From Phormidium tenue FACHB-1050 (lineage in GTDB: Bacteria; Cyanobacteriota; Cyanobacteriia; Pseudanabaenales; Pseudanabaenaceae), in contig NZ_JACJQY010000003.1 of NCBI RefSeq assembly GCF_014696925.1, positions 174,126-238,125 on the forward strand: a stretch of 64,000 nt of DNA, read 5' to 3'. Under the pieces are notes generated by a model that did not search any database, was not told where the DNA came from, and worked only from the letters and a program-made list of their open reading frames with translations. Below, piece by piece: positions 1 to 9,853 of the stretch (the first letter of the stretch is position 1; each line of letters starts with the position of its first letter). The position numbers and the translations under genes were made by a program.

Positions 1-429
1 TATCGCCGTGACAAAGCTGTCACCTTTGGATACTGTAACTGCTTCGGGTAGAGGGATTAGGCGATCGCCTTGTACTTGTGTGTCAATACCAACTTTAGCG
101 ATCGCTTCCACCCAAGGCAACGCCGACCCATCAAGGATCGGCAATTCGGGACGATCAAGCTCAATACAGGCATTATGTATACCCATACCAAACAAAGCTG
201 ACAGCAAATGCTCGACCGTGCGAACACCTGTGCCATTTTGGCGTAACTCCGTCGATAGCTGCGAAGCCGAAACTACAGTCGTATCCGCAGGTATCTTGGC
301 TTCACCATAGATAAAATAGCGACCTGAATTAATGGGCGCAGGACTGACAGTCACAGAAACTTGCTCACCACTATGCAATCCAATCCCCGACAAAGCAAAT
401 GGGGCAGCGATCGTCTGTTGGTAGAGCAT
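1..429 (-). CDS. lpxC: UDP-3-O-acyl-N-acetylglucosamine deacetylase, partial (C-terminus outside window)
   Basis: Minus-strand translation MLYQQTIAAPFALSGIGLHSGEQVSVTVSPAP...VRTVEHLLSALFGMGIHNACIELDRPELPILDGSALPWVEAI matches the LpxC N-terminal pattern; lies next to omp85 and purC as in other cyanobacteria. Confidence 0.93.
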   Translation of the reverse strand, partial: MLYQQTIAAPFALSGIGLHSGEQVSVTVSPAPINSGRYFIYGEAKIPADTTVVSASQLSTELRQNGTGVRTVEHLLSALFGMGIHNACIELDRPELPILDGSALPWVEAIAKVGIDTQVQGDRLIPLPEAVTVSKGDSFVTAI

Positions 430-431
430 GA

Positions 432-2453
432 CTAGAATTTTTCTCCTAGACCAAAGCTAAACTGTGTACCACCATTTGAGCCGATGCCGTAGTCCACTCT
501 GATGGAACCTAGCGGCGATTGTACCCGTACCCCAATGCCATAACCTGCACCGTTACCTGGTTTGTTTCGTGCTCCTGCGGGATTCCCTGGTACGGCTGAG
601 GCTGAGCCTAGATCAGTACCATAATCAAAGAACAAGACTCCGCCAACGATATTAAACACAGGGAAGCGATATTCTGCCGAGAAGATGCCAAAACTGCGAC
701 CGCTACCAATTTTGCCTTCATCCCAACCCCGAACTGAGTTGCTACCACCTAGTTGAAAGGCTTCGTAGGGTGGCAAAGTACCGATTACAGTCCCAGCTTG
801 AATGTTGAAAGCAAGAGCCTGTGTACCTTCAGAGAAGTTCAAGAAATTAACGGGGATAAAGTAGCTGTAGCTAGCACGAACCCGATTTAAGAAAACTGAA
901 CCTAAACCAATGGGAATCGACTGCTCAGTCGCAATCCGAAATACAGAGCCAGAAGATGGCTTAATCGGATTATCGCGTTGATCGGTGGCATAGGCGAATT
1001 GCAGCAATAGCAAATCATCTTGTCCAATACCACTAGCTGATAGAGGATTGCCTAGGGAGTCGGTGGGAGAAATGACGTTATTGTTGCTATTGGCGATGCT
1101 GACCCGTTCGTAGCGTAAGCCCAGTGAAGCCGTGGTGGCTGTGCCAAGGGGACGAGAGAAACTAAAACCTGTGCCAAGTCGGTTGATGCGAGGGCTAACG
1201 TTGTCAGGTCCAATACCAATTGGGGTATCAAAAATATAGCTGAACAAGCTACGGTTAAAAATATTGGCTGTAAATGAAGTGCGATAAGGGTCACCCGCTA
1301 GCCAAGGATCGGTGAAGTTGAGGTCAAATAGTAATTCACGTTCACCGACTTGAATGTCTAAACCGAGCTTTTGGTTGTTGCCACCGAGGTTTTGTTGTTG
1401 AAAACTAACCGTACCAAATAAACCTGTGGATGAGCTTAAACCTGCACCTGCGGCGATCGAGCCTGTGTTACGTTCTTTGACATTGACAGTCACGATTACT
1501 TTGCGTGGATCGGTTCCTGGAGCAAGCCCAATGTTGAGATCTTCAAACAAACCAAGAGCAAAGACTTTTTGTAAATCGCCCTGAACTGTATTTTTGTTGA
1601 AGATTTCACCTTCTTTAATCGTCAACTCGCGGGTAATGATAAAGTCGCGGGTAGTGCCAGAGACTGGTTTGCCTTCATTGTCAACGGTTTTGCCATCTTC
1701 ATTGATAAAGGCTACTTTGATGTCTTCGATTACACCTTCAGATACAACGAGGTTAATATTTCCTTCGGGTGTAGCTTTGATATCAACGATTTGAGCTAAA
1801 ACATAGCCCTTGTCTTGGTAGTATTTTTCAAGCTCTTTAACCCCTGCTTGGATATCTTTGAGATTAGTGACTTTGCCAATCTGTGAACCAAAGATGCGAT
1901 CAATCACACCTTGTTCTAGTACTTGTGTGCCTTCAGTGTTTACAGATTTGAGGACAGGATTTGGTAATACGAAGAAAGTTACGCGCACACCGATGTCGGT
2001 ATCTTCTGGTTCCGCTTGAACATTGGAGAAAAAGCCTGTGGCAAACACAGCGTTGATATCAGACTGAAGCTGAGTACGAGTTACTGTCCGACCTGGTTTT
2101 GTGGCGATCGCATCATAGATTCTTTGCTCAAGTTCAGGAGGTAAAGGAGGCTGACCTTCTGGAGTTTTAATGGCAACTTCTCCCACTAGCACTTGAGTTT
2201 CAGTTGTAGTTGCAGGGGGAGGAGTGGTAGAAGGTAGTGTAAAAGTTGGTGATGTAGTGGGGGGAATTGGGGTGCTTGGCTGAGTAGGAGGCTCCTCTGT
2301 TGTAGTGGGGGGAGTAGTTGGCTGCGGGGTTGGCGCTTGAGCAATCTCTTGCTTTGCAGGAGCAGCCTGTGCCAGCAAAGGACTTGTTAGTAACGTGCTG
2401 GATGCGGCAATGGCTGTGAATACGAGCAAGTTTATACGCATAAAGTCTTCCAA
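432..2453 (-). CDS. bamA: Outer membrane protein assembly factor BamA/Omp85 with POTRA domains (start may be Met at 2441)
   Basis: 673-aa ORF: signal peptide, Pro/Thr-rich linker, POTRA-like repeats and C-terminal barrel with GGSNSVRGW motif and terminal F. Confidence 0.93.
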   Translation of the reverse strand: MEDFMRINLLVFTAIAASSTLLTSPLLAQAAPAKQEIAQAPTPQPTTPPTTTEEPPTQPSTPIPPTTSPTFTLPSTTPPPATTTETQVLVGEVAIKTPEGQPPLPPELEQRIYDAIATKPGRTVTRTQLQSDINAVFATGFFSNVQAEPEDTDIGVRVTFFVLPNPVLKSVNTEGTQVLEQGVIDRIFGSQIGKVTNLKDIQAGVKELEKYYQDKGYVLAQIVDIKATPEGNINLVVSEGVIEDIKVAFINEDGKTVDNEGKPVSGTTRDFIITRELTIKEGEIFNKNTVQGDLQKVFALGLFEDLNIGLAPGTDPRKVIVTVNVKERNTGSIAAGAGLSSSTGLFGTVSFQQQNLGGNNQKLGLDIQVGERELLFDLNFTDPWLAGDPYRTSFTANIFNRSLFSYIFDTPIGIGPDNVSPRINRLGTGFSFSRPLGTATTASLGLRYERVSIANSNNNVISPTDSLGNPLSASGIGQDDLLLLQFAYATDQRDNPIKPSSGSVFRIATEQSIPIGLGSVFLNRVRASYSYFIPVNFLNFSEGTQALAFNIQAGTVIGTLPPYEAFQLGGSNSVRGWDEGKIGSGRSFGIFSAEYRFPVFNIVGGVLFFDYGTDLGSASAVPGNPAGARNKPGNGAGYGIGVRVQSPLGSIRVDYGIGSNGGTQFSFGLGEKF

Positions 2454-2687
2454 ACACCTACAGAATATTTAAACAGAATACTGAACAGGAAACTATTGAC
2501 GGACAAATGTGAACAGAAAGTTTCTGATAATACTAATAAATAACTATAACTTTCAACACCCCTATATTGCTAGCAGTAATTAACTAAGAACTAAATTTTG
2601 TCATTTTGATCGCCAATGTTAAAAATCATACCTACCTAAAAAGTTTACCGTTGAAGCCCTTTTTTGCAAATTTTCGCAAAATTGCTT

Positions 2688-3413
2688 TTAAGCGATCGCG
2701 GCTAAGACTCGTTTCATCACCTCTTGATAGGCTTCAGCAACATTACCGAGATCTTGACGAAAGCGGTCTTTATCTAGGATACGGGCAGTGGGGTCAGAGA
2801 TCTCCTTATCCCAGAGACGACAGGTGTCGGGGCTGATTTCGTCGGCTAGCAGTAAATGTCCATTAGCGTCAGATCCAATTTCCACCTTAAAATCAACGAG
2901 GATTAAATTACAGCGCTCAAAAAAAGTTTGCAGATGGTGATTAATATCTAGAGCTAGTTGTTTGAGTTGAGCAACTTGTTCAGGTGTGGCGAGATCAAGC
3001 ATGGATACATGGGCATCAGTAATTAGAGGATCGCCAAGGTCATCATTTTTATAGAAAAATTCGACTAGGGGCTGCTTGAGTGGTTGACCTTGTGCTAAAC
3101 CAAGGCGTTTGCAAATACTACCTGCGGCAATATTCCGAACCACAACTTCGATGGGCAATATCTGGACGGCGGCAACTTGCATCTCATTAGGTGAAACTTG
3201 CTTAATGAAGTGGGTCGCAATACCTTGGGCTTCCAGATACTGAAAAATGTGTGAGGCGATCGCGCAGTTCATTTCTCCTTTGTTGGCGATCGTGCCTTTT
3301 TTTAGAGCATTGAAGGCGGTTGCGTCATCTTTGTAGCGCGATAGCAAAATGTGGGGATCATCTGTTGTAAACAGGATTTTGGCTTTGCCTTCGTAGAGCT
3401 TGGTTCCACTCAT
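2688..3413 (-). CDS. purC: Phosphoribosylaminoimidazole-succinocarboxamide synthase
   Basis: 241-aa ORF, YEGKAKILFTTDDPHILLSRYKDDATAFNALKKGTI... and LILVDFKVEIG...LADEISPDTCRLWD are diagnostic PurC motifs. Confidence 0.96.
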   Translation of the reverse strand: MSGTKLYEGKAKILFTTDDPHILLSRYKDDATAFNALKKGTIANKGEMNCAIASHIFQYLEAQGIATHFIKQVSPNEMQVAAVQILPIEVVVRNIAAGSICKRLGLAQGQPLKQPLVEFFYKNDDLGDPLITDAHVSMLDLATPEQVAQLKQLALDINHHLQTFFERCNLILVDFKVEIGSDANGHLLLADEISPDTCRLWDKEISDPTARILDKDRFRQDLGNVAEAYQEVMKRVLAAIA

Positions 3414-3462
3414 GGATAGATATATGGCGATAGTAGTTGCTTAAGTATTCTATAGGATCGCC

Positions 3463-3513
3463 AACCCCACAAGATATTTGGGGCGCTTTGCGCCCCAAAT
3501 ATCTTGTGGGGTT
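3463..3513. terminator. Perfect 51-bp palindrome (23-nt arms, 5-nt loop) upstream of purC / downstream of pabB
   Basis: aaccccacaagatatttggggcg ctttg cgccccaaatatcttgtggggtt. Confidence 0.75.
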
Positions 3514-3575
3514 TAAGAACCAGATTTTTGATGACACGGCTTAGCCGCACCATCAAAAAATTTACAGTGAAGCCC

Positions 3576-4934
3576 TTAATTTAAGCCTAGTGCAGCCAGT
3601 TGAGCTTGGGCTTTTTGCAAAGATTCTAGCCATTCCCGATCGCTTATACTATCAGCAACTATTCCTGCTCCAACCTGTCCCCAGATATGATTGTCAGTCT
3701 TGAGTAAAGTGCGAATTAAAATATTCAGATCCATGTTGCCGCGCCTGTCAATATAGCCACAGGAGCCATAAAACAAACTGCGTCGCTGTGGTTCTAACTT
3801 TTCGACGATTTCCATACAGCGTACTTTTGGACAGCCCGTAATTGTTCCCCCTGGGAAAGTAGCCCGAATGAGATCTACCAACGTGCGATCGCGGCGTAAT
3901 GTCCCCACCACATTACTGACAAGGTGCATAACGTGGCTGTAGCGCTCGATCGCTAATAGCTCATCGACCTTAACGCTGCCCCATTCACAAACTCGCCCAA
4001 GGTCGTTACGCTCTAGATCGACTAGCATAATGTGTTCGGCTTGCTCCTTAGTACAGCCTAGTAATTCACTCTCAAATTCGAGATCTTTCTGTTCAGTTTT
4101 GCCGCGTGGTCTTGTACCTGCGATCGGACGAGTTTCGGCATGGCGATCGCGTAGGCTAACTAGACGCTCAGGCGAGACGCTAATTACCTCTCCCCAAGTT
4201 GTGCGCCAATAGCTTGCAAAGGGTGATGGATTAATCTTTTGCAAATGGCGATATAGTTGCCACCCATCCGAGTTCCAAGGGTATCCAAACCGCATCGAGA
4301 GATTTGCCTGAAAAATATCGCCAGCATAAATATGGTGTTTCGCTTTTTCCACCATGGCTTCATAGCCTTGTCGTTCTGGTAAATAAGTTGGAGTAGCTTG
4401 TACAGTGCGATCTTTACTAAGACAGGCAAGGGGCGTAAGCCCCTTGTTTTCTGCATTGCTAAAGCGATCGCCTAATTCCTTTAATTCAAGGCGATCGCTA
4501 GCGGCTAACCATACTGTTTCAGTTTGATGATCAACTACCGCAAAACTAGATGGCTCATACCAAAAGGCAACAGGAAAAGGCAAAGTATCAGGCTTGGTAT
4601 AGGGCAAGCGTTCAATTTCCCAAGCGAGGTCATAGCCTAACCATCCTAAATATCCTCCTGTAAATGGCAAATGATCAGGTAAATCAGAATGAGAATTTTG
4701 CATCCGCGATCGCAATTTTTCCAAACATGGCAAAATCTCACCAACTTCAGGAGTCCAAATTTGTCGAGGCTGCCCTGCGGCGATCGAATATCTTGCTAGT
4801 TTTGAAGAAACTGTATCAATGGCAGGGCTTTCTAGCAGAACTGCAATCGGTTCATGAGCATAGAGCGATTCCCATAGATCTGCACCTGTCATATTTGCTG
4901 GTAGCGATCGCTGAAGCCACAACCAATCGGTCAT
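3576..4934 (-). CDS. pabB: Anthranilate/para-aminobenzoate synthase component I family protein
   Basis: 452-aa ORF with the chorismate-binding signature (IFQANLSMRF, RPIAGTRPRGKT, ERNDLGRV, FPGGTITGCPKVRCMEII-like). Confidence 0.85.
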   Translation of the reverse strand: MTDWLWLQRSLPANMTGADLWESLYAHEPIAVLLESPAIDTVSSKLARYSIAAGQPRQIWTPEVGEILPCLEKLRSRMQNSHSDLPDHLPFTGGYLGWLGYDLAWEIERLPYTKPDTLPFPVAFWYEPSSFAVVDHQTETVWLAASDRLELKELGDRFSNAENKGLTPLACLSKDRTVQATPTYLPERQGYEAMVEKAKHHIYAGDIFQANLSMRFGYPWNSDGWQLYRHLQKINPSPFASYWRTTWGEVISVSPERLVSLRDRHAETRPIAGTRPRGKTEQKDLEFESELLGCTKEQAEHIMLVDLERNDLGRVCEWGSVKVDELLAIERYSHVMHLVSNVVGTLRRDRTLVDLIRATFPGGTITGCPKVRCMEIVEKLEPQRRSLFYGSCGYIDRRGNMDLNILIRTLLKTDNHIWGQVGAGIVADSISDREWLESLQKAQAQLAALGLN

Positions 4935-4960
4935 AGATAGATTACGTAAGGTATGGTTTT

Positions 4961-4999
4961 ATTATAGAGAGGCGGTGCGAAGCGCCGCCTCTCTATAAT
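4961..4999. terminator. Palindrome between divergent pabB and small ORF
   Basis: attatagagaggcggtgcgaagcgccgcctctctataat; single mismatch in stem. Confidence 0.6.
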
Positions 5000-5016
5000 T
5001 TAAAAGCAAAAACCTT

Positions 5017-5202
5017 ATGAATCGCACCTTATTTATTGGGATTCTCGTCTTAATTGGGCTAATGGTATTGGCGAGTTCGTTACCGAATAAGTTCTACGGT
5101 GCGAGTGATCGCAAGTTCATCATAATTACGATTATCACCTGTATCGTTTCGGCGATCGGCTTAGCAGTATTTTTCAGCATTCCTTTCTTAACCGCAAACT
5201 AA
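5017..5202 (+). CDS. Small two-TM hypothetical membrane protein
   Basis: 61-aa ORF with two hydrophobic segments, ends at the edge of a terminator-like palindrome. Confidence 0.6.
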   Translation: MNRTLFIGILVLIGLMVLASSLPNKFYGASDRKFIIITIITCIVSAIGLAVFFSIPFLTAN

Positions 5203-5255
5203 AACCCAATAAAGTAAAGAGCCCGCGTAGCGGGCTCTTTACTTTATTGAGTTTT
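5201..5255. repeat. 55-bp palindrome family member; probable bidirectional terminator
   Basis: aaaacccaataaagtaaagagcccgc gta gcgggctctttactttattgagtttt, one mismatch. Confidence 0.85.
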
Positions 5256-5259
5256 GGTA

Positions 5260-5598
5260 TTAGTACTTTGCCATGCTTGGCTCAACCGCATAGGCATAGG
5301 CATCAATGCCGCCACTAATATTTTTGACGTTAGTAAAGCCTTGATTGATTAACCATTGACACATTTGGGCTGATCGCATCCCATGATGGCAAAGTACTAA
5401 TGTTTCCGTATGGGGATCAAACTTTTCCTTAAAATCTACTGACCATTCTCCATATTCACTGAGAGGCAAGATCGTAAAATCAGCGATCGCGGCAATTTCT
5501 ACCTCATCACGTTCCCGCACATCGATCAGTTGTAAATCTTGGCGATCTCCAGCCAAACGTTCGGCTAGCTCTTGGACAGTAATTTGTATGATAGACAT
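5260..5598 (-). CDS. Rhodanese-like domain protein
   Basis: 112-aa ORF with LIDVRERDEVEIA and LCHHGMRSAQMCQWLINQGF (active-site Cys loop). Confidence 0.92.
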   Translation of the reverse strand: MSIIQITVQELAERLAGDRQDLQLIDVRERDEVEIAAIADFTILPLSEYGEWSVDFKEKFDPHTETLVLCHHGMRSAQMCQWLINQGFTNVKNISGGIDAYAYAVEPSMAKY

Positions 5599-5693
5599 AC
5601 GTGCAAAATATCTCTTAGGTATGAGTTAAAAAACTAACACAAGTCCCGCTTTTAGTTCAAACTTTAGATTATTGCGCTTTGCCATCGCAACAA

Positions 5694-5750
5694 ACCCAAA
5701 TAGTTTTTTAAGAACCTTGCTTTGCAAGGTTCTTAAAAAACTATTTGAGT
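5694..5750. repeat. 57-bp near-perfect palindrome
   Basis: acccaaatagttttttaagaaccttgc ttt gcaaggttcttaaaaaactatttgagt. Confidence 0.8.
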
Positions 5751-5775
5751 ACTATAAATTTATTTGTCTAGACTA

Positions 5776-6243
5776 ATGAGCCAGCCCATCGAAGAATTGT
5801 TGAGAGACCTCAAAAGTGAAGATGAGGAGATACGCGATCGTGCCACGCAGGGGCTGTGGGAAATGTGGTTTATGCAAAAGGGAATGCAGGGCTTACAAGT
5901 TTTGCGACAGAGCCAAATGATGGCAGATAGCGGCAATGTCAGACAAGCGGAACTAATGCTCACCCAATTAATTCATGCTCAACCAGATTTCGTCGAAGCA
6001 TGGAATCGGCGGGCAGTTTTGTTTTATATGCAAGGGGATTACAAGCGTTCCATCAAGGACTGCCAGAAGGCGATCGCCCTTAATCCCTATCATTTTGGTG
6101 CAGTTCACGGTTTGGGTTTGTGCTATGCGGCGATCGGTAATTATCACGAAGCGATCGCTACTTTCCGCCGCGCCTTAGAAATTCAACCCTATTCCCTCAC
6201 CAACCAAAAACTAATTCTTGAATGTACAGCTATGCTTAACTAA
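5776..6243 (+). CDS. TPR-repeat protein
   Basis: ORF with TPR-like repeats (AWNRRAVLFYMQGDYKRSIKDCQKAIALNPYHFGAVHGLGLCYAAIGNYHEAIATFRRALEIQP). Confidence 0.88.
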   Translation: MSQPIEELLRDLKSEDEEIRDRATQGLWEMWFMQKGMQGLQVLRQSQMMADSGNVRQAELMLTQLIHAQPDFVEAWNRRAVLFYMQGDYKRSIKDCQKAIALNPYHFGAVHGLGLCYAAIGNYHEAIATFRRALEIQPYSLTNQKLILECTAMLN

Positions 6244-6281
6244 CCAAGCAAAAACTCGCTTTGCGAGTTTTTGCTTGGTTA
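6241..6281. terminator. 41-bp perfect palindrome joining two convergent stop codons
   Basis: taaccaagcaaaaactcgctttgcgagtttttgcttggtta; begins with TAA of TPR gene and ends with TTA (stop of 6279-7703). Confidence 0.85.
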
Positions 6282-7703
6282 GTTTGTATTCCAAAGAGGT
6301 GTGCGACGTACAAAGGAAAGGATGCAAACACCGATGCTAATGCTGAGCCAGCCACAAATTAGCGTTAATAGGGGCAATGATTGATTGAATGTCACTAGGG
6401 AAGCGATGTTCTCTGTGGTTTTTCTGGATAAAAAAGCGCTGATCAATAAAAGAGCCGTACCGATTTCCCAAGGTTGCAAATGATTTTTGATATAGCTAGG
6501 GCGATCGCTTTGCAGACTATTAGGGGCAACTAATTGCAAGAAAAATCTGGCGATCGCAGGACTAAGGAGACAAACACCAAGCCAAGCAATCAAACTCTCG
6601 GCAACTAGTTTTATAGGTAAGGGGAAAAGAAATAGGATCAATCCTCCCACCGTGATAAATGCGGTTCCTGCTAAAATTCCTGCGCCCTGAGGCAGTAATA
6701 CATTCGCCATGCCTAAACTATCACGCTCAGATTCTTGTTTGGCAAGGTGAAACTGATCGCGAATCGTTTGCCCTAACTGATCATTTTGATTTGGGCCTTC
6801 TTTAGTACTCGATGTCACAACCGTCATCGCTAAAGGAATGGTGATGTCACTCTTATTGCCTGATAGCTGCATCCAGCTTAGTTCGCCACTAGCCTCTTGC
6901 AATTTAACCAATGACAGACTTGAGAATGGGCGTAAATCGATCGCATATTCCGCATCAATCCCCCATAAGCCACTAAATCTCAGATGTAAAATCTTTTCGG
7001 GCGATCGCAACTGGGCTTGCCATGTAAAAAATCCTGTAAGTCCTGAAGCTGTCAAAGCGATCGCCGCGAGCGCCCTTAAATTTGCAGAAAAATCGAGCAT
7101 TGTCCAAAAGAAAAAGCCCAACACGATTAGCACCAAACTATTAAACTGTCGTGGCTGTTGACCTATAGCCGATGGGCTAACCAAAACTGTTTGGTCAGAA
7201 TAGGTAATTACATTCAATATGTCCGCATTAACGGCTTCGATGACTTGCTTTTTCTCTGCTTCTGTCTTCGATTTACCCGATCGCCAAGCTAGAGAGCTAG
7301 CCAAACCTGTGAAAATCGCAGCAGGTAAAATCCACCACAATGCGATCAATGACTTTGCTAAAGCTTCGGAAGATAGGCTTAGCCCTGCGATTAAAACCAA
7401 CCAATAGGCTGTCATCCCAATTAACTGCGATCGCGAGAATAGATAATCGGAGTTTTGGCGGCATACTTCAACCACGGACTTAGCCGTATGTAGACCTAAT
7501 ACAAAGCCCACAAGTAATATGAAACTCGCGATCGCCAAAATAATCGCATCACCTAATCGCACTAATTGAGCGATCGCCAATACGAAAATCAACAAGCCTG
7601 AAAAAATAAAATTCACAGAAATAGGATAAGTCGCCTGCCGCCAGCCCCACCCGACTTTACCCGATACCAATTGTCGCTGTGAGTGAGAAGGCAAAACTTG
7701 CAT
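6279..7703 (-). CDS. Conserved hypothetical multi-pass membrane protein
   Basis: 474-aa ORF with many hydrophobic helices; no family recognised with certainty. Confidence 0.75.
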   Translation of the reverse strand: MQVLPSHSQRQLVSGKVGWGWRQATYPISVNFIFSGLLIFVLAIAQLVRLGDAIILAIASFILLVGFVLGLHTAKSVVEVCRQNSDYLFSRSQLIGMTAYWLVLIAGLSLSSEALAKSLIALWWILPAAIFTGLASSLAWRSGKSKTEAEKKQVIEAVNADILNVITYSDQTVLVSPSAIGQQPRQFNSLVLIVLGFFFWTMLDFSANLRALAAIALTASGLTGFFTWQAQLRSPEKILHLRFSGLWGIDAEYAIDLRPFSSLSLVKLQEASGELSWMQLSGNKSDITIPLAMTVVTSSTKEGPNQNDQLGQTIRDQFHLAKQESERDSLGMANVLLPQGAGILAGTAFITVGGLILFLFPLPIKLVAESLIAWLGVCLLSPAIARFFLQLVAPNSLQSDRPSYIKNHLQPWEIGTALLLISAFLSRKTTENIASLVTFNQSLPLLTLICGWLSISIGVCILSFVRRTPLWNTN

Positions 7704-7755
7704 TGGCGATAGGGAATTGGTATTTAATGTTTACTTTCTACTTTTTACTTTTGCC

Positions 7756-8832
7756 TTACACAGTGGCGATCGCTTCGTGACGCGCAAAAATCATGCGACC
7801 AGCCGAAGTTTGTAACGCACTAGTGACTATCACAATAATTTGTTTGCCGAGGTACTCACGACCTTCCTCAATGACAACCATTGTGCCATCTTCAAGATAG
7901 CCAATGCCTTGCGATGCTTCTTTTCCTTCCTTGAGTACTTTGATTTCGATCAGATCCCCTGGTAAATAGGTTGGGCGCAAAGCTTGAGCGAGATCATTGA
8001 TATTCAAAACTTCAACCTGCTGTAAATTGGCGACTTTGTTGAGGTTGTAATCATTAGTGATCAGCGTGCAGCTTAGCTCTTGGGCTAAACGGACTAACTT
8101 GGCATCAACAGTATGCAAGTCTTCATAATCGGCGGAATGAATTGTGATGCGATCGCTAAACTGGTCACGCATATTATTGAGAATATCTAGCCCCCTTCTA
8201 CCACGAACCCGTTTTTGATCATTGGAGCTATCAGCGATCGTCTGCAATTCTTGAATCACAAAATGGGGGATCAGTAATTGCCCTTCTAAAAATCCCGTCT
8301 CCATCAAAGTCTGAATTCGTCCATCAATTACGGTACTAGTATCTAAAACCTTCGCTGTCGCGGTACGCAAAGTTCCATCAGCGAGGAGACTGCTTTCGAC
8401 ATTGTTGGGATTGATCAACCGCAACAATGCACGCCCGTGAGTGTCCGACAGAGTCATCCCCGAATAAGCAAAGATAATACTTACTAAAATTGCCGTGAGT
8501 GGCTTAATAAAGTCAAAGTTGTCAGGAATAGGGATTAAAAATAATGGTGCTAGCATCAAGTTAGCGACCAGTAGACCAAAGACCAAACCAACAGCACGAC
8601 CCAAAATCGTCTCAAGCGGCATTGACCGAATGTTCGTTTCGATGCGGCGGTAGGTATTTTGGACGATCAAGCCTGCAATTAATCCGACCACAGATCCTAC
8701 CCCAAGCGTCACCCAGCGTAGATTTTGGATATTCAGATGGGAGATCGTCTCTGGTGGTAAGAAATCAATACCGTGGAAGCCAGTGCCTGCTCCCGCGAGG
8801 ATGAATGTAAAAATGATAATAGCGTCAATCAT
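7756..8832 (-). CDS. PIN/TRAM domain membrane protein (YacL-type)
   Basis: 358-aa ORF: N-terminal TM helices, PIN domain (VLDTSTVIDGRIQTLMETGFLEGQLLIPHFVIQELQ...), C-terminal TRAM-like segment. Confidence 0.9.
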   Translation of the reverse strand: MIDAIIIFTFILAGAGTGFHGIDFLPPETISHLNIQNLRWVTLGVGSVVGLIAGLIVQNTYRRIETNIRSMPLETILGRAVGLVFGLLVANLMLAPLFLIPIPDNFDFIKPLTAILVSIIFAYSGMTLSDTHGRALLRLINPNNVESSLLADGTLRTATAKVLDTSTVIDGRIQTLMETGFLEGQLLIPHFVIQELQTIADSSNDQKRVRGRRGLDILNNMRDQFSDRITIHSADYEDLHTVDAKLVRLAQELSCTLITNDYNLNKVANLQQVEVLNINDLAQALRPTYLPGDLIEIKVLKEGKEASQGIGYLEDGTMVVIEEGREYLGKQIIVIVTSALQTSAGRMIFARHEAIATV

Positions 8833-8983
8833 AGGGCGGAACTCCGCTTGGACGAATAAATATAAGGACGTGAGATCAACTCAAATAATCTCTAGCCTAG
8901 AGCTTTAATTGAGTTTAGGTAATATTTTTCAAAATTTCTCAATCCTTTGCATACAATTCTACACAAATGCAATAGAGAATTGT

Positions 8984-9385
8984 CTATCTTGGGGATTGAG
9001 CGCAACCTTCGCTGGATTTTTGTCCGTCGGGCATGATTGCCCCACAAAAGTTGGTTTCTGATATGTATGCACTTGTCAAGTCGGCTCCTGTGAGATCAGC
9101 TCCCCTTAAATCCGCTTTATCTAGAATTGCACCTATTAAGTTTGCCTCTCGCAAATCAGCAAGCTTAAGATCTGCTGAAAATAGATTCGCGTTACGTAAA
9201 TTTGCACCTCTCAGGTTGGCAAAACTTAGTTTTGTCCTTGATAGATCGCAACCTTGGCATTCTCTAGTTTGCAAAACCTGACGGATTTGGTTGGGATCAG
9301 CAGAGGCGGATTCTGTCCAACTAATTGTGGCGATCGCGCAGGTTAGTCCTGAAATTATCAAACAAGTCTTGATTAGAGTTTTCAT
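8984..9385 (-). CDS. Secreted pentapeptide-repeat protein
   Basis: 133-aa ORF with A(D/N)Lxx repeats (LSFANLRGANLRNANLFSADLKLADLREANL...) after a signal peptide. Confidence 0.88.
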   Translation of the reverse strand: MKTLIKTCLIISGLTCAIATISWTESASADPNQIRQVLQTRECQGCDLSRTKLSFANLRGANLRNANLFSADLKLADLREANLIGAILDKADLRGADLTGADLTSAYISETNFCGAIMPDGQKSSEGCAQSPR

Positions 9386-9530
9386 TTGTTTGGATCTTAG
9401 TTGTTGAGCTTACTGTCAGTATAAAACCTAGAAAGTAGAGTCCGTGTAAAGTCTCACCTTTAGCATTAGCAAATTTCAATCACCCAAAAAATGAAAGGTT
9501 TGCAAAGCAATGCTTTCATTTTTTTGACAT

Positions 9531-9585
9531 AAAACCCAAGAATTGATTGGCAGCGCTCCGCACTGCCAATCAATTCTTGGGTTTT
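9531..9585. repeat. 55-bp palindrome family member
   Basis: aaaacccaagaattgattggcagcgc tcc gcactgccaatcaattcttgggtttt, one mismatch. Confidence 0.85.
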
Positions 9586-9853
9586 GTTTTGTCCTAAGAC
9601 AAGTAACTGTAGCCATATCACTATGGAGTGCGATCGCAATCACAAGGGTAGATATCTGGTGTCACTTGCGATTATCAAAAAAAGCTAGATGATGACTTCA
9701 TGGAGTTAATCACTCACAAGTTAAAGATCACCCAGTCGGTTGAATTGATAGAAGGAAGTAGCGATTGCTACTTTTGATAGAAAATTAAATTTATAGAAAT
9801 TTGATTTTCTAATTCGTTGCAAGTAATTAGAGAACGTAGAAGTAGAGGCAGTC

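Noticed and set aside
3525-3560. Inverted repeat tttttgatgacacggcttagccgcaccatcaaaaa near pabB 3' end
   Set aside because: Imperfect stem, likely an ordinary terminator; kept out of the palindrome-family claim.
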